Part shown: one piece after another, positions 7,854 to 14,365 of the stretch
Layout: every line of letters starts with the position of its first letter
Numbering within the stretch: the first letter of the stretch is position 1
NCBI GenBank assembly: GCA_004173515.1
Contig: SECN01000026.1
Location: forward strand, 1 to 36,030
Reading direction: 5' to 3'
From: Myxococcaceae bacterium
GTDB lineage: Bacteria > Myxococcota > Myxococcia > Myxococcales > Myxococcaceae
DNA length: 36,030 bases
Translations under genes and position numbers: made by a program
The notes under the pieces: generated by a model
Seen by the model: the letters and a program-made list of their open reading frames with translations, nothing else
Databases searched by the model: none
Told to the model about the DNA's origin: nothing

Positions 7854-8272
7854 TGCGGGACATTGCTTCGGAACTCGCGGCTGTGCTGGAAGGGGCGGGA
7901 CTCGGGCTGGTGCGTCCCCCAGCTCCAAATGCGAATCTCTTCACGGCGCCCATGCCCGAGGTGGATAGCGAAGTCCCCGACACGGCGGTGGCGCTCATTG
8001 TGACGGGCGGCGCTGGGCCCCAGCCCTACATTGGCCCGAGGCGGATGGTGTACCTCTCGCCTAGCTGTCAGGTGCGGATCCGCTCGGCGCGCGAAGACTT
8101 CGATGGCGGGCAGCGACTTGCCCATGCAGTCTTTGTCGCTCTTCACCGCGCAACGTTGGTGCGCTCTGTGCTGGTGAGTGCTGAAAGCAGCGCCCCAGAT
8201 TACCTTGGCGTAGATGGCGCGGAGCGATACCGATGGGTATTTAGCTTAGCAACTGCATACCTGCATGGTTGA
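7853..8272 (+). CDS. Phage tail-terminator/minor structural protein (139 aa)
   Basis: Probably the protein that caps the tail tube at the head-proximal end. The N-terminal helix RDIASELAAVLEGAGLG, then VALIVTGGAGPQPYIGPRR and CQVRIRSAREDFDGGQRLAHAVFVAL, fits the fold of tail terminators (helix, strand, strand, helix with a conserved D-x-x-x-G before the long helix). It ends with RYRWVFSLATAYLH, a common closing strand. The start overlaps the previous stop (TGATG at 7851-7855). It is the last forward gene before the operon is interrupted by a reverse-oriented cargo gene whose 3' end lies 33 bases away. Function is inferred from fold pattern and gene order. Confidence 0.6.
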   Translation: MRDIASELAAVLEGAGLGLVRPPAPNANLFTAPMPEVDSEVPDTAVALIVTGGAGPQPYIGPRRMVYLSPSCQVRIRSAREDFDGGQRLAHAVFVALHRATLVRSVLVSAESSAPDYLGVDGAERYRWVFSLATAYLHG

Positions 8273-8305
8273 CCCAGCGCCGCATCACCGTCTGGCTTGA
8301 GGATG

Positions 8306-9097
8306 TTATTGGAATTTGATTATGTCTCCCGCTGCGCCAACAGATATGATGAATCTGAGTTCTGACAATCCATCCACTTCTTGTGTGGAGCCAAAATAAA
8401 ACACAGAGACCGATGCGCGCATGGCATTTATATTGAGCAGCGCCCTGAACTCTGGTGAGACATAAGTGCTTTTGTTTGTGCCGATAAAATTGCTGAGCCG
8501 ATCGTTCAATGCAATGTTTCCGCCGACTCCTCTTCCGGCTATGCCCGCTCCGAGTTCGAGGTTGAATGAATTGCCTACTACATTCTCTTTGACACAAATG
8601 TTCAAGCCTCCTCCGAAGGCATAGGGCGTGGCGGAATAGGAAGGAACGCCCTCAGGTGATGCTATGTTTTCGTCCGCAAGCGTCCATGTAACCGCGCTGA
8701 GTTGTCCGTAAGTGTAGAAGCCGAAGGTGTTTCTGTACAGGCGGTTGCCTTGGAAGTTGAGTCCGAAGGAATATGGCCCTAAGTCTTGGTTTACGATTTG
8801 GGAGCCAAAAATAGCTGCACTGTCTGATTGAACGGTGTCGCCGATTTTGTTTGTCGCGTTAAAGCTTAATGCCAGTGAGAGTCGGTTGGGAAATTGGATG
8901 TCGACAGCGACTTGGCCATGGATTTTTTTGGCGTCAAAGTCAACGGCATCCGCTGTGAGTCCACCTCCTCCTGCGACCGCTATGAGAAGTTTGCCTGCGT
9001 CTTCGTTTTCAGTCTCTGCGCGGGCGACACTTTGTGCGTTTGATACGTTAGGAGTTGCGAGTGCAAGCATGGACATGGTGATGAGTGTAGGTTTCAT
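8306..9097 (-). CDS. Secreted, outer-membrane-barrel-like protein inserted in the tail operon (263 aa)
   Basis: I do not recognise a named family. The N-terminus is a plausible Sec signal (MKPTLITMSMLALATP, cleavage likely after SNA at about residue 21). The mature part alternates polar and hydrophobic residues in short strands (HGQVAVDIQFP, LSLALSF, FGFYTYGQLSAVTW, SFNLELGAGIAG, ASVSVFYFG), typical of a small outer-membrane beta barrel. GC is about 45% over 8821-8880, against about 70% for flanking tail genes, so it is probably acquired. It is transcribed against the tail operon, between tail terminator and neck protein. A prophage-encoded surface protein that alters host phage sensitivity is a reasonable guess, but nothing in the sequence proves it. 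Confidence 0.6.
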   Translation of the reverse strand: MKPTLITMSMLALATPNVSNAQSVARAETENEDAGKLLIAVAGGGGLTADAVDFDAKKIHGQVAVDIQFPNRLSLALSFNATNKIGDTVQSDSAAIFGSQIVNQDLGPYSFGLNFQGNRLYRNTFGFYTYGQLSAVTWTLADENIASPEGVPSYSATPYAFGGGLNICVKENVVGNSFNLELGAGIAGRGVGGNIALNDRLSNFIGTNKSTYVSPEFRALLNINAMRASVSVFYFGSTQEVDGLSELRFIISVGAAGDIIKFQ

Positions 9098-9378
9098 GGT
9101 TCCCCCTGTTGCGCCAAGAATAGATTCTGCGCGAAAAGCTGTGCGATGATCAACTTGCAGAAGTTCACATCGCGGCCAATGAGGCCGCAGGCTTGCCCTG
9201 CTTGAACCTGTGCCAATGTAGGTTTCTCCAGGGGGGCATTATTGACTCATCCTGATGTGAAGTGCGCCAATCCAAGGTTGGAGTGATTTGCTTATTTTGG
9301 GCCCTTTGCTTGTCTGTCAGGGAGATTGTTTGCTGTGCAAATATGTTTGCTTGAGGAGGTCTTCGCGTAGGGATGTTG
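9098..9378. other. AT-rich intergenic region upstream of the barrel-like gene
   Basis: No credible gene. It must hold the promoter of the reverse-oriented secreted protein and perhaps a forward promoter that restarts the tail operon. A perfect stem GCGGCC/GGCCGC with a 5-base loop lies at 9172-9188. GAGGAGG at 9354-9360 is a strong ribosome-site-like run but too far from the next start to be clearly used. Confidence 0.4.
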
Positions 9379-9395
9379 CCCCCATTGAAATGGGG
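9379..9395 (+). promoter_or_regulatory. CCCCCATTGAA motif, copy 3, with hairpin
   Basis: CCCCCATTGAA (9379-9389) with CCCCAT (9380-9385) pairing to ATGGGG (9390-9395) around loop TGAA. The hairpin ends one base before the ATG at 9397. It sits exactly where the AT-rich insert ends and the tail operon resumes. Confidence 0.5.
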
Positions 9396-9396
9396 A

Positions 9397-9798
9397 ATGC
9401 CTGTCCGAGTCAAAGTCGATGCGGTGAAGCTGGAGCGCCTGCGCCGCTCACCCGTTGAGGTGCTGCGCGCGCTGGATACGCCCTGCCGAGACATCGTCCG
9501 CCTTGCCCTGGACTACTCGCTCTTCCTGGTGCCAGTGGGAGAGGGCCGCCTGCGCGACAGCGCCTTCTTGAGCGGTCCCCTCCATAAACTGAGCCAGCGC
9601 CTCTCCACGACGTGGACGGCGGGCTATGCACACCCGTCAGCCGGCCCCATTCATGAGGGCTGGCACTGGGGCGCGCAGCTCTTCAACCCGCCCCCGCACT
9701 TCCTCCGCAAGTCCTTCCGTCGCGCCCGGGGCGGCGCCCGTCGACGCGTGGCCGTTGTCCTGAAGGACTTCCTCGCGCAGCGCTTCCCCTCCCACTGA
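9397..9798 (+). CDS. Phage neck/tail-completion protein, HK97 gp10-like (133 aa)
   Basis: Probable neck or tail-completion protein. VPVGEGRLRDSAFLSGP followed by YAHPSAGPIHEGWHWG is the recognisable signature: HK97 gp10-type proteins have VPvdTG.LR.S near the middle and Y..Y.E.G...... further on. The C-terminus FLRKSFRRARGGARRRV matches the family's conserved basic helix. An in-frame ATG at 9373 would add MLPPLKWG, but these codons lie in the repeated CCCCCATTGAA hairpin, so I prefer 9397. No good ribosome site precedes either start. In most siphophages this gene lies between head closure and tail terminator; here the order is altered by the inserted reverse gene. Confidence 0.6.
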   Translation: MPVRVKVDAVKLERLRRSPVEVLRALDTPCRDIVRLALDYSLFLVPVGEGRLRDSAFLSGPLHKLSQRLSTTWTAGYAHPSAGPIHEGWHWGAQLFNPPPHFLRKSFRRARGGARRRVAVVLKDFLAQRFPSH

Positions 9799-9812
9799 CC
9801 GGAGTCGCACCG

Positions 9813-10238
9813 ATGCCCGAACCCCGAGAGGCCTTCTTCGACAAGCTCTACATCCGCGCCACGGACACCGCGCCCATTGAGGCGGACGCGTTGGATGGGG
9901 TCCTGGAGGCGCCCGTCAACCGTGCCAAGGACACCGTGGATGCCAACTACTTCGGCAGCGACGGATGGAAGCGCTCGAAGGGCACCTGGAAGTCCTTCTC
10001 CGTCCCCCTGTCCGGCCACATCTTCAAGGGCAGCGCGCCCCAGCAGGTGCTGCGGGACGCCTTCGAGAGCGACGCCACCGTCTTCTTCACCCTCGTGGAG
10101 GACGAGACGGCACCCGTGGGCACCCAGGGCTTCCGCTACTCGGTGAAGGTGACGTCCTACGAGGAGGGCCGCAGCGCCTCCGACGTCGTCACCTTCTCCG
10201 CCACCCTCGCTGGCCAGGGCGCACCCGTCGCGGTGTAG
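9813..10238 (+). CDS. Major tail tube protein (141 aa)
   Basis: Structural subunit expected to stack as rings forming the inner tail tube. The sequence has the tube-protein pattern: early LYIRATDTAPIEADALDGV, then WKRSKGTWKSFSVPLSGHIFKG, FESDATVFFTLVEDE, and a final GFRYSVKVTSYEEGRSASDVVTFSATLAG ending in strands. It lies immediately before the frameshifted chaperone and tape measure gene, the standard position. GGAG stands 9 bases before the ATG. Size is at the low end for the family, so no extra surface domain is expected. Confidence 0.75.
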   Translation: MPEPREAFFDKLYIRATDTAPIEADALDGVLEAPVNRAKDTVDANYFGSDGWKRSKGTWKSFSVPLSGHIFKGSAPQQVLRDAFESDATVFFTLVEDETAPVGTQGFRYSVKVTSYEEGRSASDVVTFSATLAGQGAPVAV

Positions 10239-10271
10239 TCGGCCCCTATTCCCACCCATCCGAGGCACACC

Positions 10272-10855
10272 ATGACCGCACCTACCATGCACCGAAAGCC
10301 CCTGGGTTCCCGCCGTACCCTCCATCAGCGCGTCACTCTTGACGGCGCGGACTACGATCTCTGCCGCCCGACGCTCGGCGAGAAACTCGACGTCCTCTCC
10401 GCCGCGAAGGCGGCCCGCGAGCTGGGACTGGACCGGCAGCCTGTGGATGAGCCCGCGGGGATGATGATGATCGCTCGCATCGCGGTGGCCTGCCTCTACC
10501 ACCCGGGCACCGCCACGCGCGTCTTCACGGAGGACGACGTGGGCCAGGTGAAGAATGAGCCCTGGCTGGAGGAGATCCAGGGCGCGCTTGCCCAGGCCTT
10601 CGCGGGTCCGACGCTGGAGACAGCCAAGGGAAACTCCGAGACCACCCCGAGCTGAGAGCGTTGCACGGGGTGGTGAAGTTGACGGGCCAGTCGCCCGAGG
10701 CGGTGCGCGGCTGGGATTGGGAGGACGTCGTCCATCTCCTGGCCCTCTGTGCGCTGGAGGCCGAAGAGACGCGCAGCGCCCGGACGCACGGGCCCGCGGT
10801 CCCTGCCGGTCCGCAGACAACGACAACCGTTTTCAAGAAGCGTCCCAAGAGGTGA
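10272..10855 (+). CDS. Tail assembly chaperone, G protein and -1 frameshifted G-T fusion
   Basis: Chaperone that coats the tape measure protein during tail assembly. The short form is 127 aa and stops at 10653-10655. A slippery heptamer G GGA AAC (10628-10634) lies in the correct phase eight codons before that stop; a -1 slip continues as LRDHPELRALHGVVKLTGQS through WDWEDVVHLLALCALEAEE to the stop at 10853-10855, giving about 194 aa. Lambda G/GT uses the near-identical G GGA AAG. Both products are expected to be needed in a fixed ratio. The ORF B segment has no good start of its own. GAGG precedes the ATG, and the tape measure gene begins 3 bases after the long form ends. Confidence 0.85.
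10628..10634 (+). promoter_or_regulatory. Programmed -1 frameshift slippery site GGGAAAC
   Basis: Frame-0 codons read AAG GGA AAC here, so the heptamer has the X XXY YYZ phase needed for tandem slippage to GGG AAA. It separates the short and long tail chaperones. Confidence 0.85.
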
Positions 10856-10858
10856 GTC

Positions 10859-13537
10859 ATGGGCGGAGGACTCCGCGTAGGCGATTTGTATGTGGCGGTG
10901 ACTGCCTCCGTGGGCGAAGCCCTGTCCAACCTCGGCAAGGTGGTGGAGGCCGTCGAGAAATCCGCCAAGCAGGTGAAGGAGAAGTCGAAGGGCCTGGGCG
11001 AGATTGGCGCGGCGGTGTCGGCGGGGATTGCCGGCGCCGTCGCGGCGGCGGCCACGTCCAACGCGGACATGGCGCGGGAGACGGAGCGGATAACCGCGCT
11101 CCTCTACACGCTGGCGGCGGACATCGGCGACGCCTTCCTGCCGGTGGTGCAGCACGTCGCGGACGGCGTCGAGCGCGTGGTGGCGAGCTTCCAGTCCCTC
11201 TCTCCTGACGTGAAGGCCGCTGCCTCCAACATGCTGGTCTGGGTCGCTGGAGCGGGCCTCGCCATCGGGATGCTGGGCAAGATGGCTGGGATGGTGGAGG
11301 CCGTCGCGGGCGGCGCGGGGCTGCTGGTGAAGGTGCTGGGCGCTCTCAACAAGTCCGTGGCCCTGGCCTCCCTCGCGGCCTCCGTGGACAAGGTGACGGC
11401 TTCCATGGGCGGCATGGTGGTGAGTACCCCGTCCGTCACCGGCAGCCTGGGGCGCATGGCCCTGTCCGCTGGAGGCTTGCTGGTGCCGCTCGCGGCGGTG
11501 GCCGCCGCCGTGGCCGCCCTGGTGCTGCTGGCTGGCAGCGTCTACGCCGCCTGGGAAGACAGCAGCACGGGCCTGGCTGACTTCTTCCGGAGCATTGGCG
11601 AGCAGTTGGCGAAGTGGGCGGCCCGCATCGCGGACGGCTTCTCTCGTGCCTTCGTGGCGCTGGGCGACTTCGTGAAGCAGGCGGCCCTGTCCGTCCTGGA
11701 CGGCGTCGCGGCACTCGTGCGTGGCGTCTCCCGCCTCCTGGAGCCCGTGGCGCGTCAGGCGGGCTTCCCGGAACTGGCGGCTACCTTCCAGCAGGTATCC
11801 ACCCTCACGGGCCGAGAGCTGCTGGACACGTTGGGGCAGGGCGCCCAGGTGCTTTGGGACGGCGCGCGGCAGACGGCAACAGCGGTGGGAGACGCGGTGG
11901 CCGGGGCAGGGCGCGAACTGGAGGAGAGCGTCGCCTACGGCCTGCGCACCAGCGCGGCAGGCGCCAAGAAGCTCGGCGCGGACCTCGCTCGGGCCCTCAA
12001 CCTGGAGGGCGTCACGTCGCAGATTCAAGCCCTGCTGGCGAAGCTGATGGGCGGGGGCGGCGCTCAGGGCAAGGCGCACATCCGCAAGCCCACGGACAAG
12101 GCTGCACTGGAGGCCGCGCAGAAGCAGGCAGCGGCGGAACTCGCCGCGATGACGAAGCTCCAGGCCCAGGCCAACGAGGAGTCGCGCCGCGAGTACCTGG
12201 CCCGCGTGCGCGCGGATGAAGCCGCTGGGGCCGCTGCCTTCCATGAGATGCGCCTTGAGGCGGAAGGCCTCGCCGCCGCGGCGGAGCAGGCGATGGAGTC
12301 CGCGCGCTCGGCGCTGGTGGACCGGTTCATCGGCGGCCTGGGCCAACTGGGCGACCTCATCAACGCCGCCGTCCAGGGCATGCAGTCGGGTGGCATCTAC
12401 GGCGCCATTATCGCCGTGGTGGGCGAGCTGCTCATGCAGTCCGAGGGCTTCAGGGGCGTTGTCGAATCCGTCAACGTCATCATCCAGATGGTGGCCGACT
12501 CGCTTGGCACGTTGCTGGAGCCGCTGCAGCCCCTGCTGGCCGCGGTCACGGTCATCATCGACGGCTTCCTGTCCGTCCTCACGCCCGTCTTCGAGATGCT
12601 CGGCGAGGCCATTGAGCCCCTGGTGCCGCCGCTGATGCTGCTGGGCGACATCGTCAAGGGCCTGGCGCCCCTCTTCGAGATCGTGGCCAAGGTCTTCATG
12701 CTGATCATGGCGCCGCTCAGCATGCTGGGCGGGCCCGTCATGAAGGGCCTCTTCACCGTCCTGAAGTTCGTGGGCGCCGTCATCCTCACCGTTGCGAAGG
12801 CCATCGGTTCGGTGTGGAACGCCGTCGTCGGCGCGGTGCAGACCGTCATCCGGGCCATCTCCTCCCTCGTCGAATGGACGGGCTTCGACGGGCTGAAGAG
12901 CCTCGCGCGCTCGCTCAACAAGCTGAAGGTGGACACGGACAGCATGGGCGAGTCCCTTCAGGTGCTGGAGGACGCGACCTGGGACTCCGCGAAGGCGCGG
13001 GCCGAGGAGACAGCCCAGGTAGACGAGCACACGGAGGCCGTGGCGCGCGCCACGGCGGCCCTTACCAACGTGCCCTCCGCGTGGAAGGTGGCGCTGCGTC
13101 GCTTCGAGTCGGAGGACACGCAGGACGGCCCCACGGTGCCGCCCAAGCCGAAGCCCACGCCCGGGAAGCCCGATGCCGGGGTGCCGGATGAGCCGGAGGA
13201 ATCGCCCGCCACGGGGGCTGTGCCGGGATGGCTGCTGGGCATGTTCCCTCCTGCCTTGCAGCAGCTCATTCAGGGCCAACTGCCTGCGACGCCCGAAGTG
13301 CCGGGGTGGCTGGCGAGGTTGCTGCCGCCCGGCCTGGACGGAAGTGGCCGGGTGCGTGCGCCGGAGACGGGCAACGTCTCCGCCATGGCCGCGCCCGTCA
13401 CCTACAACATCACCGGCTACGACATCGACGCCGCCATCGAGGCGACGCGTCGGGACGAGTCGCTGCGCCAGCAGCGCGCGGGCGTGCGCACCGTCGGCAG
13501 CCGCGTGCGTCTCGCGACGCGCTTCTCCGCCTTCTGA
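10859..13537 (+). CDS. Tail tape measure protein (892 aa)
   Basis: Sets tail length and is later ejected with DNA. Evidence: the longest gene of the tail operon, directly after the frameshifted chaperone, and rich in Ala, Gly, Val and Leu with alternating amphipathic helices. Hydrophobic stretches appear at about residues 48-65 (IGAAVSAGIAGAVAAAA), 207-230 (LLVPLAAVAAAVAALVLLAG) and 615-655 (FMLIMAPLSMLGGPVMKGL). A helical, Lys/Glu-rich part around 410-490 looks coiled-coil. The C-terminal 150 residues are Pro-rich (TVPPKPKPTPGKPDAG) and end in a basic tail. At roughly 1.5 angstrom per residue, the tail would be about 130 nm, a normal siphovirus length. The gene is intact, so selection for tail function seems recent. 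Confidence 0.9.
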   Translation: MGGGLRVGDLYVAVTASVGEALSNLGKVVEAVEKSAKQVKEKSKGLGEIGAAVSAGIAGAVAAAATSNADMARETERITALLYTLAADIGDAFLPVVQHVADGVERVVASFQSLSPDVKAAASNMLVWVAGAGLAIGMLGKMAGMVEAVAGGAGLLVKVLGALNKSVALASLAASVDKVTASMGGMVVSTPSVTGSLGRMALSAGGLLVPLAAVAAAVAALVLLAGSVYAAWEDSSTGLADFFRSIGEQLAKWAARIADGFSRAFVALGDFVKQAALSVLDGVAALVRGVSRLLEPVARQAGFPELAATFQQVSTLTGRELLDTLGQGAQVLWDGARQTATAVGDAVAGAGRELEESVAYGLRTSAAGAKKLGADLARALNLEGVTSQIQALLAKLMGGGGAQGKAHIRKPTDKAALEAAQKQAAAELAAMTKLQAQANEESRREYLARVRADEAAGAAAFHEMRLEAEGLAAAAEQAMESARSALVDRFIGGLGQLGDLINAAVQGMQSGGIYGAIIAVVGELLMQSEGFRGVVESVNVIIQMVADSLGTLLEPLQPLLAAVTVIIDGFLSVLTPVFEMLGEAIEPLVPPLMLLGDIVKGLAPLFEIVAKVFMLIMAPLSMLGGPVMKGLFTVLKFVGAVILTVAKAIGSVWNAVVGAVQTVIRAISSLVEWTGFDGLKSLARSLNKLKVDTDSMGESLQVLEDATWDSAKARAEETAQVDEHTEAVARATAALTNVPSAWKVALRRFESEDTQDGPTVPPKPKPTPGKPDAGVPDEPEESPATGAVPGWLLGMFPPALQQLIQGQLPATPEVPGWLARLLPPGLDGSGRVRAPETGNVSAMAAPVTYNITGYDIDAAIEATRRDESLRQQRAGVRTVGSRVRLATRFSAF

Positions 13538-13549
13538 GGCCACCTTCAC

Positions 13550-14362
13550 ATGACTCCTGCCCTGGCCCTTTCTGGCATCCCCTTGCCCGTCTCAGCGGAG
13601 CGAGGCCTCACGTACACGCCGACGTTGCTGGGGGAGCACCGCCGCGCCTTCTCCGGGTGGCTGCGCAGCAGCGAGCGGCGCGAAGTCTTTACCCTGGCGG
13701 GCAACACGGGCCCTCTCACCCAGGAGGAAGCCCGCGCGTACCGCGGGCTCCTCAAGGGCGAGGGCCAGGTGTGGAGCTTCGAGGGTGGGCTTCGCAGCCA
13801 CGCCTTCCTCTCGCCGAGCGCCACCTCGGGCAACGTGTGGGCGGTGGAGTCGGCGGGCCGCTTCGGCGGATGCATGCGCATGGACTCCGGGGCGAGCGTC
13901 ACGTTCCCCACGGGCCTCGGAGCGAAGTGGACGGTGGCCTACTGGTGGAAGCGCGAGGGAACCAAGGAGCGGTGGCGGCACTACGTTCACCGCGCCGACA
14001 TCGGCCTGAGTGCCAACGGCATTCCAGGGACGAGCCCCCACGCGGACGGCTTCCTCGTCACGGAGGGGCTGGCGACCCTTCCCCAAGGCGCGGTGACGCT
14101 GCGCAACCCCGCTGGGGAGGAACTGCTGGTGGATGAGCTGGTGGTGCTTCCCTGGGTGGTGCCCGCCGCGTGGGTGGCGCCCTGGCACTCCGCTGGAGAG
14201 TCCTTCGGCGCGCCGTACCCGTACCACCGGGCTTCAGGTGCCGCGCTCTACGAGCCGCTGCCCGTGCTGGGGCGGATTGGGGCAGGCCGCGCCGTGCAGT
14301 GGTGGGAGGGCGGCGTCCTCGTCCTGGGGCAGGAGTTCGACTTCGAGTTGCAGGAGCGCTGA
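13550..14362 (+). CDS. Distal tail protein-like structural protein (270 aa)
   Basis: Position between tape measure and large hub protein points to a distal tail (Dit-like) protein, which forms the ring at the tube tip. The N-terminal half fits: LTYTPTLLGEHRRAFSGW and REVFTLAGNTGPLTQEEARAYRGLLKGEG. The C-terminal half has SAGRFGGCMRMDSGASVTFP and WTVAYWWKREG, resembling a concanavalin-type beta-sandwich with possible carbohydrate contact, as some Dit proteins have. It has no signal peptide. The start codon follows the tape measure stop by 12 bases with a weak ribosome site. The Dit role is from gene order; the sandwich is read by eye. Confidence 0.6.
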   Translation: MTPALALSGIPLPVSAERGLTYTPTLLGEHRRAFSGWLRSSERREVFTLAGNTGPLTQEEARAYRGLLKGEGQVWSFEGGLRSHAFLSPSATSGNVWAVESAGRFGGCMRMDSGASVTFPTGLGAKWTVAYWWKREGTKERWRHYVHRADIGLSANGIPGTSPHADGFLVTEGLATLPQGAVTLRNPAGEELLVDELVVLPWVVPAAWVAPWHSAGESFGAPYPYHRASGAALYEPLPVLGRIGAGRAVQWWEGGVLVLGQEFDFELQER

Positions 14363-14365
14363 CGC

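Noticed and set aside
10661..10855. Separate short gene after the tail chaperone
   Set aside because: The in-phase slippery heptamer and continuous fusion frame explain it better as the frameshifted extension.
10496..13549. Very long minus-strand open frame (over 1000 codons) opposite the tape measure gene
   Set aside because: It is His/Arg/Gly-rich low-complexity sequence produced by GC-rich codon structure on the other strand; the plus frame has the right family, position and start.
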